This document shows, piece by piece, positions 16,905 to 26,467 of a stretch of 64,000 nt of DNA. Position 1 is the first letter of the stretch. Every line of letters begins with the position of its first letter. The stretch is taken from contig NZ_DRFS01000022.1 of NCBI RefSeq assembly GCF_011050415.1, forward strand, positions 1 through 64,000. Direction: 5' to 3'. A program made the translations under genes and the position numbers. Under the pieces are notes generated by a model that was given only the letters and a program-made list of their open reading frames with translations, did not search any database and was not told the DNA's origin. This DNA is from Halomonas sp. Its GTDB lineage: Bacteria; Pseudomonadota; Gammaproteobacteria; Pseudomonadales; Halomonadaceae.

Positions 16905-17618
16905 ATGACAATAAAGGAAAAGGGTATTTGTATCTATCTACTTCCTTTCGCTGGAGGAGGTGCCTCGGATATGAATCCATTAAGATCAAAGCTAGAGAAA
17001 TACTATAATACAAATTGTATTGAGTTACCTGGTCGAGGTAGACGTTGGAGAGAATCATTTATTATAAGTATAGAAGAAGCTGTTGACGATATATGCCTTC
17101 AAATAAAAGATGATAATCATATTGTTATTGTTGGTCATAGTCTTGGTGCATACCTTGGCTTTATGGTTGCCTGTCGTCTCTCTCTTTTAAGCAGTGTTAG
17201 CTATATAGCGTTATCAAATTTTGCACCTTTAGCGAGGAACAAGCTTTTAGATAATATCTCTCTACTTAGTAGTCCTACCTATATTAGAGAAATTGTAGGA
17301 GATCGCGGGGTTCTAGACCAACTAAAAAGCTATGGAGATGAAGTTTATTTTTTGGCCTTAAATGTTTTAAAGAATGATTTGTTGTTATCTGATTCTTTCT
17401 TACGTTACAAGCAGAAGCCTAAGATGATATATGATATACATTTCATATATGGTCGCGATGAGGAGTATACAAAAGAAGATATAAGCAAATGGCAGCTTTC
17501 TACAAATAGTTTGTTGTTCGTTTATTCAGTTCAAGGTGGGCATTTTTTTCCTCAGGAATATCCAGAACAAGTAGCCTCTATTATATGTTCCATCTTGGAA
17601 GCTGCTGAGGTATATTAG
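16905..17618 (+). CDS. Type II thioesterase
   Basis: A 237-residue alpha/beta-hydrolase of the NRPS/PKS type II thioesterase family. LPFAGGGASDM (13-23) is the oxyanion loop, GHSLG (77-81) holds nucleophile Ser79, ELPGRGRR is a family hallmark and VQGGHFFPQEYP near the C-terminus carries the catalytic His. Such enzymes release amino acids from carrier proteins. With no downstream synthetase it is the best candidate to free the chlorinated amino acid. It starts one base after the exporter stop. Confidence 0.93.
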   Translation: MTIKEKGICIYLLPFAGGGASDMNPLRSKLEKYYNTNCIELPGRGRRWRESFIISIEEAVDDICLQIKDDNHIVIVGHSLGAYLGFMVACRLSLLSSVSYIALSNFAPLARNKLLDNISLLSSPTYIREIVGDRGVLDQLKSYGDEVYFLALNVLKNDLLLSDSFLRYKQKPKMIYDIHFIYGRDEEYTKEDISKWQLSTNSLLFVYSVQGGHFFPQEYPEQVASIICSILEAAEVY

Positions 17619-17650
17619 TATTAATAATCAGTGTTTTTTTGGAATAAATA

Positions 17651-18202
17651 ATGACTTACATTAAGACGCAGGCTACTTCCTCCGCCGATATAGGTGCTAA
17701 AATAAAAAATCTTCGTGTACAACGAGGTATAGGTTTAGGAGAACTGGCTAGATTGGCTGGAATTGGTAAGGCTACGCTCTCATCCTTGGAAGCAGGAAAC
17801 GGAAACCCAAGGCTAGAAACGCTTGATGCAATTGCAATTGCACTTCGGCTTCCTCTCGGCGACTTGATCTCTCCTAATATAAACGAACAAGAAGTGGTTG
17901 TTCGAGCCACACCTCCTCCAGTAAAATTTAGTCAAGAACTTCTGTTTAGATTACCAAGGGGCCTATCAACTGAAATATGGCACCTAAGAATGAAAACAGA
18001 TGAAGTTATTGAGAGTCCTGCGCATGCTACTGGTACTGCGGAGCATATATTTGTTTTTTCAGGTATGCTGAAAGTTATATCAAAGTCGAAAGAAGTGATT
18101 ATAGAGCCTGGCGATTTCATTAGACTTATTACTGATGTTAAACACTCTTATATTGCAATAGGCGATGTTGATGGGTTAGTTGTTATGTCTTATTCTTTAT
18201 AA
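17651..18202 (+). CDS. XRE-cupin transcriptional regulator
   Basis: A 183-residue regulator: N-terminal XRE helix-turn-helix (about residues 14-68, with IGKATLSSLEAGNGNPRLET) and C-terminal cupin barrel (about 105-180, containing HIFVFSGMLKV and EPGDFIRL). Proteins of this type sense small metabolites. It is the last co-directional gene of the island and probably controls it, perhaps through the dyad at 12445-12480. The ribosome site is weak (GGA). Confidence 0.88.
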   Translation: MTYIKTQATSSADIGAKIKNLRVQRGIGLGELARLAGIGKATLSSLEAGNGNPRLETLDAIAIALRLPLGDLISPNINEQEVVVRATPPPVKFSQELLFRLPRGLSTEIWHLRMKTDEVIESPAHATGTAEHIFVFSGMLKVISKSKEVIIEPGDFIRLITDVKHSYIAIGDVDGLVVMSYSL

Positions 18203-18444
18203 TACGATACATATTCAAGTATTAAATTGAACAGTTGTGTTTCTAATTTTTATTCGTTATAAGAGAAGCTTTTTTAATGGTTCTTAAGATGATTTATTCT
18301 TAACAATATGTAATTTATATTTCAGTGATTTTCGTTTTTTTTATGATTCCTCTTTGTGAGTAATAAAAATTATCTGGCTATATTTTTTTGAATTTTATAG
18401 CTAATCATTTCAGCAAAATAACTGTTTTAGTCATGGTTATAAAG
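18203..18444. other. AT-rich convergent intergenic region
   Basis: About 240 very AT-rich bases between the convergent regulator and phosphopantetheinyl transferase genes. No convincing terminator hairpin or small gene was seen. Confidence 0.4.
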
Positions 18445-19125
18445 CTACCATGGAGTGCGGCACTTATTCTGCCCTTGAGGTGAGATAACACACAAAGATA
18501 AACAAAGACCATAGTTAGCCCACTGACGTATAGGTAGTAAAAAATTTTGAGGAAACGGTGGTACTGCATGCTTGAATAGCAGCCCCCCTGTAGTGACTTT
18601 TAATTCGTCAAATTCTAAGTTTCTTTTACTTAAATAATATTGTGCTTTAAACCCTGCTTCTTTCATGGAAAATATACGAAGCGCTGCTAAACTAGGTGCT
18701 CCACCGACAAAATCAATCTCTTCTGGTTTGGCAACTTTTGAAATGTAAGAGTTGGCGATAGGAGTGAGGTTCTCGACATCGACACCGATACTTTGGGCAT
18801 GGTGGGAAGAAGCGGCTACTGCTAAGCAAACGTTGTCCGTATGAGTGATACTTCCCACTTTGTCCTTAGGCCAGATCGGTGCGTGATCTTTTCCCATTGG
18901 TACAGATATAGGTCTACATCCGGTTAGTGTGAGTGCCGCATGAGCAGCATCGCGACCTGCTGAAAATTCAGCACGCCGTTTCTCCAAAGCATATCTCACC
19001 GCTTCTTCTTCCACGTCGAATAGCGGCTGTATTTCGTTTTTTGGGTCTCGGGTTGAGTAGGCAAGCCACCAGGGCCAATCTGTTTGGTTATCTCTAAGTA
19101 GACGGTCAAGTGATTCTTTGCTCAT
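18445..19125 (-). CDS. Sfp/EntD-type 4'-phosphopantetheinyl transferase
   Basis: A 226-residue enzyme that converts apo- to holo-carrier protein. The signature residues are present: GVDVE (114-118) for magnesium binding, FSMKEAGFKA (152-161) as the KEA-x-x-K motif, and GRDAAHAAL with GSITHTDN earlier. It faces the biosynthetic operon and is the natural partner of its carrier protein. Its composition is less AT-rich than the operon. An alternative partner would be a siderophore or lipid synthase elsewhere. Confidence 0.9.
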   Translation of the reverse strand: MSKESLDRLLRDNQTDWPWWLAYSTRDPKNEIQPLFDVEEEAVRYALEKRRAEFSAGRDAAHAALTLTGCRPISVPMGKDHAPIWPKDKVGSITHTDNVCLAVAASSHHAQSIGVDVENLTPIANSYISKVAKPEEIDFVGGAPSLAALRIFSMKEAGFKAQYYLSKRNLEFDELKVTTGGLLFKHAVPPFPQNFLLPIRQWANYGLCLSLCVISPQGQNKCRTPW

Positions 19126-19367
19126 TCTTAGAGTCCTTAAGTAATGATCTATCGATGGTTGTTCTAAAGCAATTAGTATAGTAACACTGGCTGTATTATA
19201 AAAAGTGTTGACGATTTAATAGCTTTAAAGAGCGATCCTGGAAAAGGTGGGAATGAAAAATAACAGGCATGAACAGACTTGTTGACAAAAATATTGAAGA
19301 ACCTCCTATTGTTCTTCTTTATCGATCCAGCTTAAAGAGCTGAATATAAAGAGCTTTAGAAATTGTC

Positions 19368-19703
19368 ATGATTGAATTACAGATTTTCCAGCAATTATTG
19401 CCTAGTTGTAGCGTCACTTACTGTACCGCCAGTGGCGTCTCTTTTCTAGCCGTAATGCTGCATGGGCAGGCTGGAGTCTTCATTGCGTGACGCTACTCTA
19501 TCTCGGCGTTTCTTTATGACGCTCAAGATCGCATGTGGGCGGGTGAGATGACCAAACGTCTAGAAAAACGCTTGCGAGAGCATGATCGCCACCTTGAAGT
19601 GCATTATTATGAGGGCGAGGATCATATCTCCAGCAGGGCCAGGCAGAATAGTCACTACCAGTTGCTGTTCGATTTTTTTCTAAACACCTTTAAATCATCA
19701 TGA
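19368..19703 (+). pseudogene. Decayed, internally deleted copy of the 8141-8905 hydrolase
   Basis: The start reads MIELQIFQQLLPSCSVTY and continues to AVMLHGQAG, matching the N-terminus of the intact hydrolase; it then hits a stop at about 19490. Another frame reads DAQDRMWAGEMTKRLEKRLR and continues VHYYEGEDHISS to a stop at 19703, matching the last 58 residues or so. About 430 bases, including the catalytic serine region, are missing. It has the same orientation as the intact gene, so the two copies bracket the biosynthetic island as direct repeats. Confidence 0.85.
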
Positions 19704-19728
19704 CTGGGGGATTGTTGTAAACCAGATT

Positions 19729-22700
19729 TTAATCCGTTTGCTTTCCCAGATGCGCTTGAGCCAAACGTTTCGCCCCGGCAAAGTCTGCCTTACCAGAGCC
19801 AAGATGCGGAATGCTCTCTACCGTCAACCAGTGGCTGGGGATCATCATGGATGGCGTACCGTTGGCGAGCATGACGGCTTTTACGGTGTTGGCATCCAGC
19901 GCTGTTTCTGAGAGCAGCACAATGCGCTCGCCCTTGCGGCTATCGGGAATATTCACCGCTATCAGTGCGGTGTCTGTATCTTCAAGAGCCGCTTTAACTG
20001 CCGCCTCAACGGCGCTGAGGCTGATCATTTCACCGCCAATTTTGGCGAACCGGGCATAGCGGTCGATTAGAGTTAAGAAGCCGTCTTCATCGATAAAGCC
20101 TTTATCCCCCGTTATGTACCAGCGGTGACCATCGATCACGTGGAGCGCCTTGGCCGTGCGGTGGGGGTCGTTGAGATAGCCCTGCATAATTTGTGGGCCG
20201 CTAATCAATATCATGCCCGCCTCTCCGGTAGGCAGCTCTTCAAAGCTATCAGGGTCAACGATTTTGAAGCTGGTACCGGGTAACGGCATACCGACGGTGC
20301 CTGTTTTGCTGCCCCGCTGCACCTGCTGATAGTGAACGCCCATGGCGTCGGGAAGATTCACTGAGGCGACTGGGGCGATTTCCGTGGCACCATAGCCTTC
20401 ATAGACCGGCTTGTGAAACTTAAGTGCAAAGCTCGTGCGCACGTTTTCATCGAGTTTCTCTGCTCCAGCCACTACCACCCTTAAGCTTTCCAACATCAGC
20501 GGGTGTACCTCTTGTCTATCAACGAATAAGCGCAAGAAACTCGACATACTGAACATGATGGTAGCTTTGTGCTTAGCCACTGCGGCAGCAATGCCAGGGG
20601 CATCGGTGGGGTCGTCGTGACACACCAACGGTAGCCCTTCGATTAATGGAAGCAACTGGGTCACGGTGAAGCCAAAGACGTGGTACAGCGGCAGCGAACC
20701 CATTACCACATCGTTGCTTTGTGTATTGAGAACGTCGGAGGTTTGTTTGATGTTCGCCATCAGGTTGCGGTGGCTAAGCATTACCCCTTTGGGCGGGCCT
20801 TCGCTGCCGCTAGAAAACATGATGGCGGCCGTTGCATGGGTATCGTGACTACGACAGAAGCCACTTTGCAACAGCCATGTGGGCAGTATTCGCACTACCA
20901 GCCATGTGCTTACATACTCAATGCGGCCTATGGAAGCTTGCAGGGTTTCTTGATATATCACCTGCCTATTGGCAAGTAACTCTCTAACGTTTAGTCCGCG
21001 CTGTTCAAGTTTTTCCACGAAGCGTCGCGAGGTAAAGAGCGTTGTAATTTCCGCTTGGTGAAGGAAACTCGTCAGCATCTCTTGGCTGGCGGTGTAGTCG
21101 AGGTTTACTACCGTTTTGCCCGCCAGGAGCGTTGCCATATTAGCGATGACGCCAACGCTACTGGTAGGTAGCAGTAGGCCAACGTTTTGCCCTGGGTTGA
21201 ATTTACGAATACGTTTCGCCGTTAATACGCTAGCGGTTAGCGCTTGGCTTGCATCGAGCGCTCTGCCTTGAACATCCGCCACGGTAAATTCACTCGGGCG
21301 TCGTTTGACGCTTTGAATCCAGGCCTCGGGTAGGGTGGGTAGATCGTCCATGGCCCGCTGCCAAGAGCGGGCGGCCTGTTCAAAAATATGCCGTTTGAGC
21401 ACATCGGCGGGAGTGTCTTTAGCAATTGGTTTGCCAAACGCGACTACCACCGAGCGGTGCAGCGGAGCGTTGCGCAGCTCTTTTAACTTGCTTGATGAGC
21501 GGGAGAACTGACTGCCCCACAGGCCGCGTAGGTAGAAGGGGACGATTTTAACGTCAGGATTAGCCATTTTGCAGGCGCGCTCATAGCCGCGGCGGAATTC
21601 ACCCAGTTGCCCAGTCCGGCTTATTGCCCCTTCAGGAAACAAGCACACCACTTCACCGGCGTTGAGCTGTTCAGCGACATCGGCTAGGGCCTGTTCAGCG
21701 GCACTGCCACGCTCGATGGGAATACAGCCTAGGGCTTTAAAGAACCAGCGCAGATACCAACGCTGATAAATCGCTTTCAGCATCACAAAACGTACCGGGC
21801 GCGGGCTAGCGATTTGTACTATGGCCCAATCCACCCAACTAATATGATTGCCTAGTAACAGCACGCCGCCTTGGGCGGGCAAGTTCTCTAAGCCATGTAC
21901 GTCTACGCGGTAGCGGCGTGTTAGCAAGAAGCTGAGCAGAAAGCGCACCAGGCTTTGTGGCAGTTTAATAACGGTGTAGCCACCGCCCACCATCGCCACG
22001 CTAGCAATCAACATTAACAGGTAAAGGCTATCCACTCCCGCTAAGGCAAACAGCGCTGTGAGCACTAAAAAGCCCAGCATGGCGATGTTCTGAATCCAGT
22101 TATTGGCGGCCAGCACAGTGCCAAGCTCGTTATCATCGGCGTGAAACTGAATCAATGCATTGAGCGGCACAATAAACAGACCGCCCATAATGCCGATAAA
22201 GACGAAGTTTAGCGCCTGGCTGGTAGGCGTAGAAAGTAGCGGCAGGCACCATAAGCCGATGGCCACGCCTAAAGCGCCAACCGGTATTAGTCCGGTCTCT
22301 ATGCGGTTGTGTGAGAGCCTGCTGGCAAGCATGGAACCCAGCGCAATGCCGATACCGCTAGCCGCAAGAATGCCTTGTAACACCAGGGTGTTATCGATAC
22401 TAAGCGCGTCTTTAGCGTAGGCCGGAAAGGCGGCCAATAGCACTTGGCCAACTGACCAAAACGTCGCAAGACCGATAATGGAAAGCCGGATAACGGGCTG
22501 ATGCGCGATTATCCGCAGATTGTCTTTTAGTGCAGTGCCTTTGATATAGCGCTGCCAAGTGAGTGGTATGTCAGTGGTCTGGGTGTTATCCAAAGGAAGG
22601 CGGTAAAGCGCCACTACCTGAATCGCGCTATTGAGCACTAGCAGCCAGCCCAACGGCGCGACCTGACGTAGCAGCTGCGCTGGGGTTTGGTCTTCAGGCG

Positions 22701-23199
22701 ATATCCAGGTTTCAAACAGCGCGGTAAAAGCCACCGTGCCCGCTAGGATGGCGCCAATCGTCACTGCTTGGATAAGTCCGTTAGCTTCTGCCAGGCGCGG
22801 CTTACCAAATAGCCCTTTTACCAAGCCGTACTTTGCCGGTGAATAGAAGGCCGATTGAATGGCTAGCAGCAGTGTCATAGCAAAGGCTAACCAGAACCAA
22901 CCCTGATAATAGGCGGCGGTAATGCCCAGTGACACGGCGACCGCTGCACAGGCAGATACTCGCAGAACGCGTACCTTGGGGTAGGTGTCAGCCACATGGC
23001 CCGCCGGGCTAAACAATAAAATAAACGGCAGCAAAATTAATCCATTCACCAGCGCGGTCAGCACTACCTGGGCGGTACCGTCATAGCTTTTAAAAATCGT
23101 ATTTTGAATAACAATCTTGTGCCCTAAATCCACAAAGGCATTCAGAAAAATAGCAATCAAGTAGGGCCAAGCGCCCGGAAGTCGTAGCAGTCGATGCAT
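19729..23199 (-). CDS. aas: Fused LplT-Aas: MFS lysophospholipid flippase, acyltransferase and acyl-ACP synthetase
   Basis: A 1156-residue inner-membrane protein with three parts. Residues 1 to about 400 form a 12-helix MFS domain like LplT. About 430-640 is a PlsC-type acyltransferase with NHISWVDW and FPEGAISRTG. About 645-1156 is an AMP-forming ligase with FSSGSEGPPKG and YEGYGATEIAP. In E. coli LplT and Aas are separate and together re-import and re-acylate lysophospholipid. The three-domain fusion is widespread in proteobacteria. Confidence 0.92.
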   Translation of the reverse strand: MHRLLRLPGAWPYLIAIFLNAFVDLGHKIVIQNTIFKSYDGTAQVVLTALVNGLILLPFILLFSPAGHVADTYPKVRVLRVSACAAVAVSLGITAAYYQGWFWLAFAMTLLLAIQSAFYSPAKYGLVKGLFGKPRLAEANGLIQAVTIGAILAGTVAFTALFETWISPEDQTPAQLLRQVAPLGWLLVLNSAIQVVALYRLPLDNTQTTDIPLTWQRYIKGTALKDNLRIIAHQPVIRLSIIGLATFWSVGQVLLAAFPAYAKDALSIDNTLVLQGILAASGIGIALGSMLASRLSHNRIETGLIPVGALGVAIGLWCLPLLSTPTSQALNFVFIGIMGGLFIVPLNALIQFHADDNELGTVLAANNWIQNIAMLGFLVLTALFALAGVDSLYLLMLIASVAMVGGGYTVIKLPQSLVRFLLSFLLTRRYRVDVHGLENLPAQGGVLLLGNHISWVDWAIVQIASPRPVRFVMLKAIYQRWYLRWFFKALGCIPIERGSAAEQALADVAEQLNAGEVVCLFPEGAISRTGQLGEFRRGYERACKMANPDVKIVPFYLRGLWGSQFSRSSSKLKELRNAPLHRSVVVAFGKPIAKDTPADVLKRHIFEQAARSWQRAMDDLPTLPEAWIQSVKRRPSEFTVADVQGRALDASQALTASVLTAKRIRKFNPGQNVGLLLPTSSVGVIANMATLLAGKTVVNLDYTASQEMLTSFLHQAEITTLFTSRRFVEKLEQRGLNVRELLANRQVIYQETLQASIGRIEYVSTWLVVRILPTWLLQSGFCRSHDTHATAAIMFSSGSEGPPKGVMLSHRNLMANIKQTSDVLNTQSNDVVMGSLPLYHVFGFTVTQLLPLIEGLPLVCHDDPTDAPGIAAAVAKHKATIMFSMSSFLRLFVDRQEVHPLMLESLRVVVAGAEKLDENVRTSFALKFHKPVYEGYGATEIAPVASVNLPDAMGVHYQQVQRGSKTGTVGMPLPGTSFKIVDPDSFEELPTGEAGMILISGPQIMQGYLNDPHRTAKALHVIDGHRWYITGDKGFIDEDGFLTLIDRYARFAKIGGEMISLSAVEAAVKAALEDTDTALIAVNIPDSRKGERIVLLSETALDANTVKAVMLANGTPSMMIPSHWLTVESIPHLGSGKADFAGAKRLAQAHLGKQTD

Positions 23200-23211
23200 G
23201 GTGCGATAGCC

Positions 23212-24171
23212 CTATAATTGCTTAGAAATCGTGCGCTTTAGAGGTTCATCACGAAACTGAGCGGCTTCATTTTCTAACCACTCGACGAAGCGAGCTACCG
23301 CCATGGGGGCTTCTCCGTCAGTAGGCAGAATCAGATCATAGGCGAAAGGTGATTCGAGCGGATAGTTTTTGCCAAAAGGGCGCACTAAAACGCCGCTGGC
23401 GAGTCGGTCAGCTATCAACGGGTAGCTGGCAAGTACCACACCTTGACCGGCAATAGCTTGATCCAGCGCTAGGCTGTAGAGCGAATATTGGCGCTGGTTG
23501 GGCATCTTGTTTATTGCGGCCCCAGCACTTTTGAACCAGTCACTCCAGCCTGGGACTTGGTGGCTAGCATGGCCGCACCAATCTACCGTGAGCAGGGTTT
23601 GGCTGAGCAAGTCGACGGGAGAGTGTATGTTCATTTGCGCCAACAAGGCGGGTGAGCACACGGGAAATAGTGTGTCTTCAAATAGCCGCAGGCTGGAAAC
23701 AGCAGGCCAAGGGCCTTGGCCGTAACGCAGCGATAAGCGTGCTCTATTCGGCAGCCAAAGGGGAGGCATTAAACGCGCCTCAGCATCCAGGGAAATCTCT
23801 ATTTGGCGCTCATTCGCTTCAAAGCTGGGTAAACGCGGTAGTAGCCAGAGTTGAAGGAAAGAGGGCGGTGCACTAATCAATAAGCGAAAGGCTTGTTCTG
23901 AGCGCTCGGTTACCTGTTGTACGCCGCCAGCGATACGCAAAAGACCGGCTTGTACATCTTCCGCTAATACCCGGCCCGCCTCCGTGACACAAACCCCATT
24001 GGCATGCCGTTCAAATAGTAAAACGCCCAAGCGTTCTTCCAACTGCTTAACCTGTCGGCTAACGGCACCAGGGGTCACGCCTAAACGATAAGCCGCGGCT
24101 TTGAAGCTGTTCTCGCGCGCAGCCTCAGCAAAGGCACGCAGAGCATTCAGCGGTAGCCTTTCAATTCTCAT
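23212..24171 (-). CDS. LysR-family regulator, GcvA-like
   Basis: A 319-residue regulator with an N-terminal winged helix (LNALRAFAEAARENSFKAAAYRLGVTPGAVSRQV; residues 7-40) and a substrate-binding C-terminal half. The pattern is that of the GcvA/AmpR group. I set the start at ATG 24171 because the upstream 23 codons do not fit the family. It is divergent from an EamA transporter 98 bases away, which it probably regulates. Confidence 0.88.
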   Translation of the reverse strand: MRIERLPLNALRAFAEAARENSFKAAAYRLGVTPGAVSRQVKQLEERLGVLLFERHANGVCVTEAGRVLAEDVQAGLLRIAGGVQQVTERSEQAFRLLISAPPSFLQLWLLPRLPSFEANERQIEISLDAEARLMPPLWLPNRARLSLRYGQGPWPAVSSLRLFEDTLFPVCSPALLAQMNIHSPVDLLSQTLLTVDWCGHASHQVPGWSDWFKSAGAAINKMPNQRQYSLYSLALDQAIAGQGVVLASYPLIADRLASGVLVRPFGKNYPLESPFAYDLILPTDGEAPMAVARFVEWLENEAAQFRDEPLKRTISKQL

Positions 24172-24269
24172 AGCGTGAGTTTTCCTATGCCTAGGGCTGA
24201 CAAGTAATCGTTTGTGGAGCAGTGACGCTTCCTGGTGCAATAGCCGCCTTGATCATACAGGAGTGCATC

Positions 24270-25187
24270 ATGAACCATCAAAGAGCGGCGTCATTGGCAC
24301 CTACTGCCACTTCTCAGCGAAAACCTGTGGACGTAACGGCGGCATCATGGATGTTGCTGTTTTGTGTGGTACTAGGTTTTCAGCAAGTGGCGATTAAAGG
24401 CGTGGCTGAGGATATCTCACCCATCGTGCAGGTGGCTTTGCGCTCCGCTATTGCTGGCTGTCTGGTCGCCCTGCTTGCCTATTGGCGGGGCATTCGCTGG
24501 GCGGATGCGGTGCGTCATTGGGCGCCTGGGTTGTTGGTAGGCCTCGGATTTACTGCCGAATTCGCTTTTGTCGCCTGGGGGCTAACCTATACGTTGGCGT
24601 CGCATATGTCGGTCTTTCTCTATACAGCCCCAATATTCGCCGCCTTGGGGCTGCATCTTTGGGTCCCTGGGGAGCAACTCTCTATTCGTCAATGGTGGGG
24701 CGTTGGATTGGCTTTTTTGGGGATGGTGATCGCCATGGCGCCTAGCGGTATTTATGATATTAATATTCTTATCGGTGATGCACTAGGCTTGCTCGCAGGA
24801 CTCTCATGGGCGGCCACCACGATCGTCATCCGTAAAACCACACTTTCTGAGGCACCCGCAGAGCTCACCCTGAGTTATCAGTTGAGTGTGACAGCGCTGG
24901 TACTGCTGCCGGTAGCGGCTCTTTCTGGCCAGTTAATGAGTGCCCAGTTTGTCCCTATGGCTGTGGCAAGTCTCAGTTTTCAAGCAATGATTATTTCATT
25001 TGGTGCATTGTTGCTGTGGTTCACGCTACTGCGGCGTTATCGCGCGTCACAGTTAGGCGTATTCTCTTTCTTAGCGCCGCTTTTCGGCGTGCTTTTTGGT
25101 ACCCTGCTGCTTAATGAGCCGCTGAGCATCAACTTTCTGATAGGAGGTGGTGTTATTTTATTAGGCATCGTTCTGGTGACACGCTAA
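24270..25187 (+). CDS. EamA/DMT-family transporter
   Basis: A 305-residue protein with about ten helices and two EamA repeats (WMLLFCVVLGFQQVAIKGV and GDALGLLAGLSWAATTIVIRK). CAGGAG lies six bases before ATG 24270; an earlier start at 24222 has no ribosome site. Members export amino acids or related metabolites; the substrate is unknown. Divergent from a LysR regulator. Confidence 0.88.
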   Translation: MNHQRAASLAPTATSQRKPVDVTAASWMLLFCVVLGFQQVAIKGVAEDISPIVQVALRSAIAGCLVALLAYWRGIRWADAVRHWAPGLLVGLGFTAEFAFVAWGLTYTLASHMSVFLYTAPIFAALGLHLWVPGEQLSIRQWWGVGLAFLGMVIAMAPSGIYDINILIGDALGLLAGLSWAATTIVIRKTTLSEAPAELTLSYQLSVTALVLLPVAALSGQLMSAQFVPMAVASLSFQAMIISFGALLLWFTLLRRYRASQLGVFSFLAPLFGVLFGTLLLNEPLSINFLIGGGVILLGIVLVTR

Positions 25188-25271
25188 ATGTTTCACTCTC
25201 CGGCGGGGCACTCACGTCTCTATAACCTGTAAAGAAACACCTATGAGCCTAACTGTTTTGATGACTTGTTT

Positions 25272-26153
25272 ATGAATAGCTCTCCTTTTCAAGCGCTGGC
25301 TTGTCCGTTGGATGGCGAACCCTTAGAGCTGGCAGGCAGCGTTTGGCGCTGTGCAACGGGGCATAGTTTTGATATTGCCAAGCAGGGCTATGTGAACCTG
25401 TTGCCGGTACAGCAAAAGCGATCAAGTGACCCAGGCGATAGCAAAGTCATGGTGGCTGCTCGCCAGCGATTTCTTAAGGCCGGTCACTATCAGCCTATTG
25501 CTGAGGCGGTAAGTAGTGCGGTATTAAGCCACGCAGAAAGTAAAACGGCTAATAATGAACGGTTTAGCTGTTTAGATGCAGGTTGCGGTGAAGGTTATTA
25601 CTTACGGCAGTTGGCAAGTTCAGCGGCTGCTAATGTGCAATCTCTTTCATTGTTGGGGCTGGATATTTCTAAATGGGCGGTGCTGGCTGCTGCCAGGCAG
25701 GATAACCAATCTGCGCTCCAGCGAACATCTCAGGCAAGCTGGGTCGTGGGCAGTAATGCACGCCTGCCGGTACAGTCGGGAACGTTGGATAGCATACTGT
25801 GTATGTTTGGTTTTCCTGTATACAGCGAGTTTGCCCGCGTGCTGAAAGCTGGCGGTGTGTTGTGGCAGGTTGAGGCAGGGCCTGGTCATCTGAAGGAGCT
25901 GCGGGAAATCATCTACCCCTCTTTAAAACCCGAGCGCTCAGGCGAATGCCACTTGCCGGAGGGCTTTGTGCATCAGAGCAAGGAGTCACTAAATTATTCG
26001 TTAGCACTAAACGGCATTGGGCAAATTGCGGATCTATTGGCGATGACGCCGCATCTCTATCGGGCTAGCGCTGAAGGTCGTGCTCGCGCTGCGGCGCTTG
26101 AAGAGCTGTCTGTCACTGTAGATGTTTGTTTAACGCAGTGGGAGCGTATCTAA
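25272..26153 (+). CDS. rlmA: RlmA-like 23S rRNA guanine-N1 methyltransferase
   Basis: A 293-residue SAM-dependent methyltransferase. The N-terminus CPLDGEPL...WRCATGHSFDIAKQGYVNLL is the RlmA zinc region, followed by LDAGCGEGYYLRQL (about residue 100), the SAM site. In E. coli RlmA methylates G745 of 23S rRNA. The second cysteine of the CxxC pair is Asp here, as in the CPLDG variants I recall from related genera. The start is uncertain: TTG 25266 and ATG 25272 are adjacent and neither has a strong ribosome site. Confidence 0.82.
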   Translation: MNSSPFQALACPLDGEPLELAGSVWRCATGHSFDIAKQGYVNLLPVQQKRSSDPGDSKVMVAARQRFLKAGHYQPIAEAVSSAVLSHAESKTANNERFSCLDAGCGEGYYLRQLASSAAANVQSLSLLGLDISKWAVLAAARQDNQSALQRTSQASWVVGSNARLPVQSGTLDSILCMFGFPVYSEFARVLKAGGVLWQVEAGPGHLKELREIIYPSLKPERSGECHLPEGFVHQSKESLNYSLALNGIGQIADLLAMTPHLYRASAEGRARAAALEELSVTVDVCLTQWERI

Positions 26154-26189
26154 GATGTGTGAAATGCAGCGTTAGTATGGCCCAAACGC

Positions 26190-26217
26190 AACAAGGCCCG
26201 CATAAGCGGGCCTTGTT
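26190..26217. terminator. Bidirectional intrinsic terminator
   Basis: AACAAGGCCCGC pairs perfectly with GCGGGCCTTGTT around ATAA. It lies between the convergent rlmA and cold-shock genes. Confidence 0.88.
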
Positions 26218-26260
26218 ATCCGAACCTCGAAAGGTTCGAGCAAACTGCTAACAATAGATG

Positions 26261-26467
26261 TTAGGAAATTTGCTTGATGTTAGAAGCCTGAAGGCCTTTT
26301 TTACCCTGGGTAACGTCAAAAGAAACGTTAGCACCTTCTTGAAGGGTTTTGAAGCCGTCTGATTGAATTTCAGAGAAATGAGCAAACAGGTCATCGCCGC
26401 CGTCAGAAGGAGCAATAAAACCGAAGCCTTTAGTATCGTTGAACCACTTAACTGTGCCAGTAGACAT
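26261..26467 (-). CDS. CspA-family cold-shock protein
   Basis: A 68-residue single OB-fold RNA chaperone. It contains both RNP motifs, KGFGFI and DLFAHF, and ends with the usual GLQASNI stretch. AAAGGA precedes ATG 26467 by eight bases. The long upstream region (26468-26800) suits the extended leader typical of cold-shock mRNAs. Which paralogue it is cannot be told. Confidence 0.95.
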   Translation of the reverse strand: MSTGTVKWFNDTKGFGFIAPSDGGDDLFAHFSEIQSDGFKTLQEGANVSFDVTQGKKGLQASNIKQIS

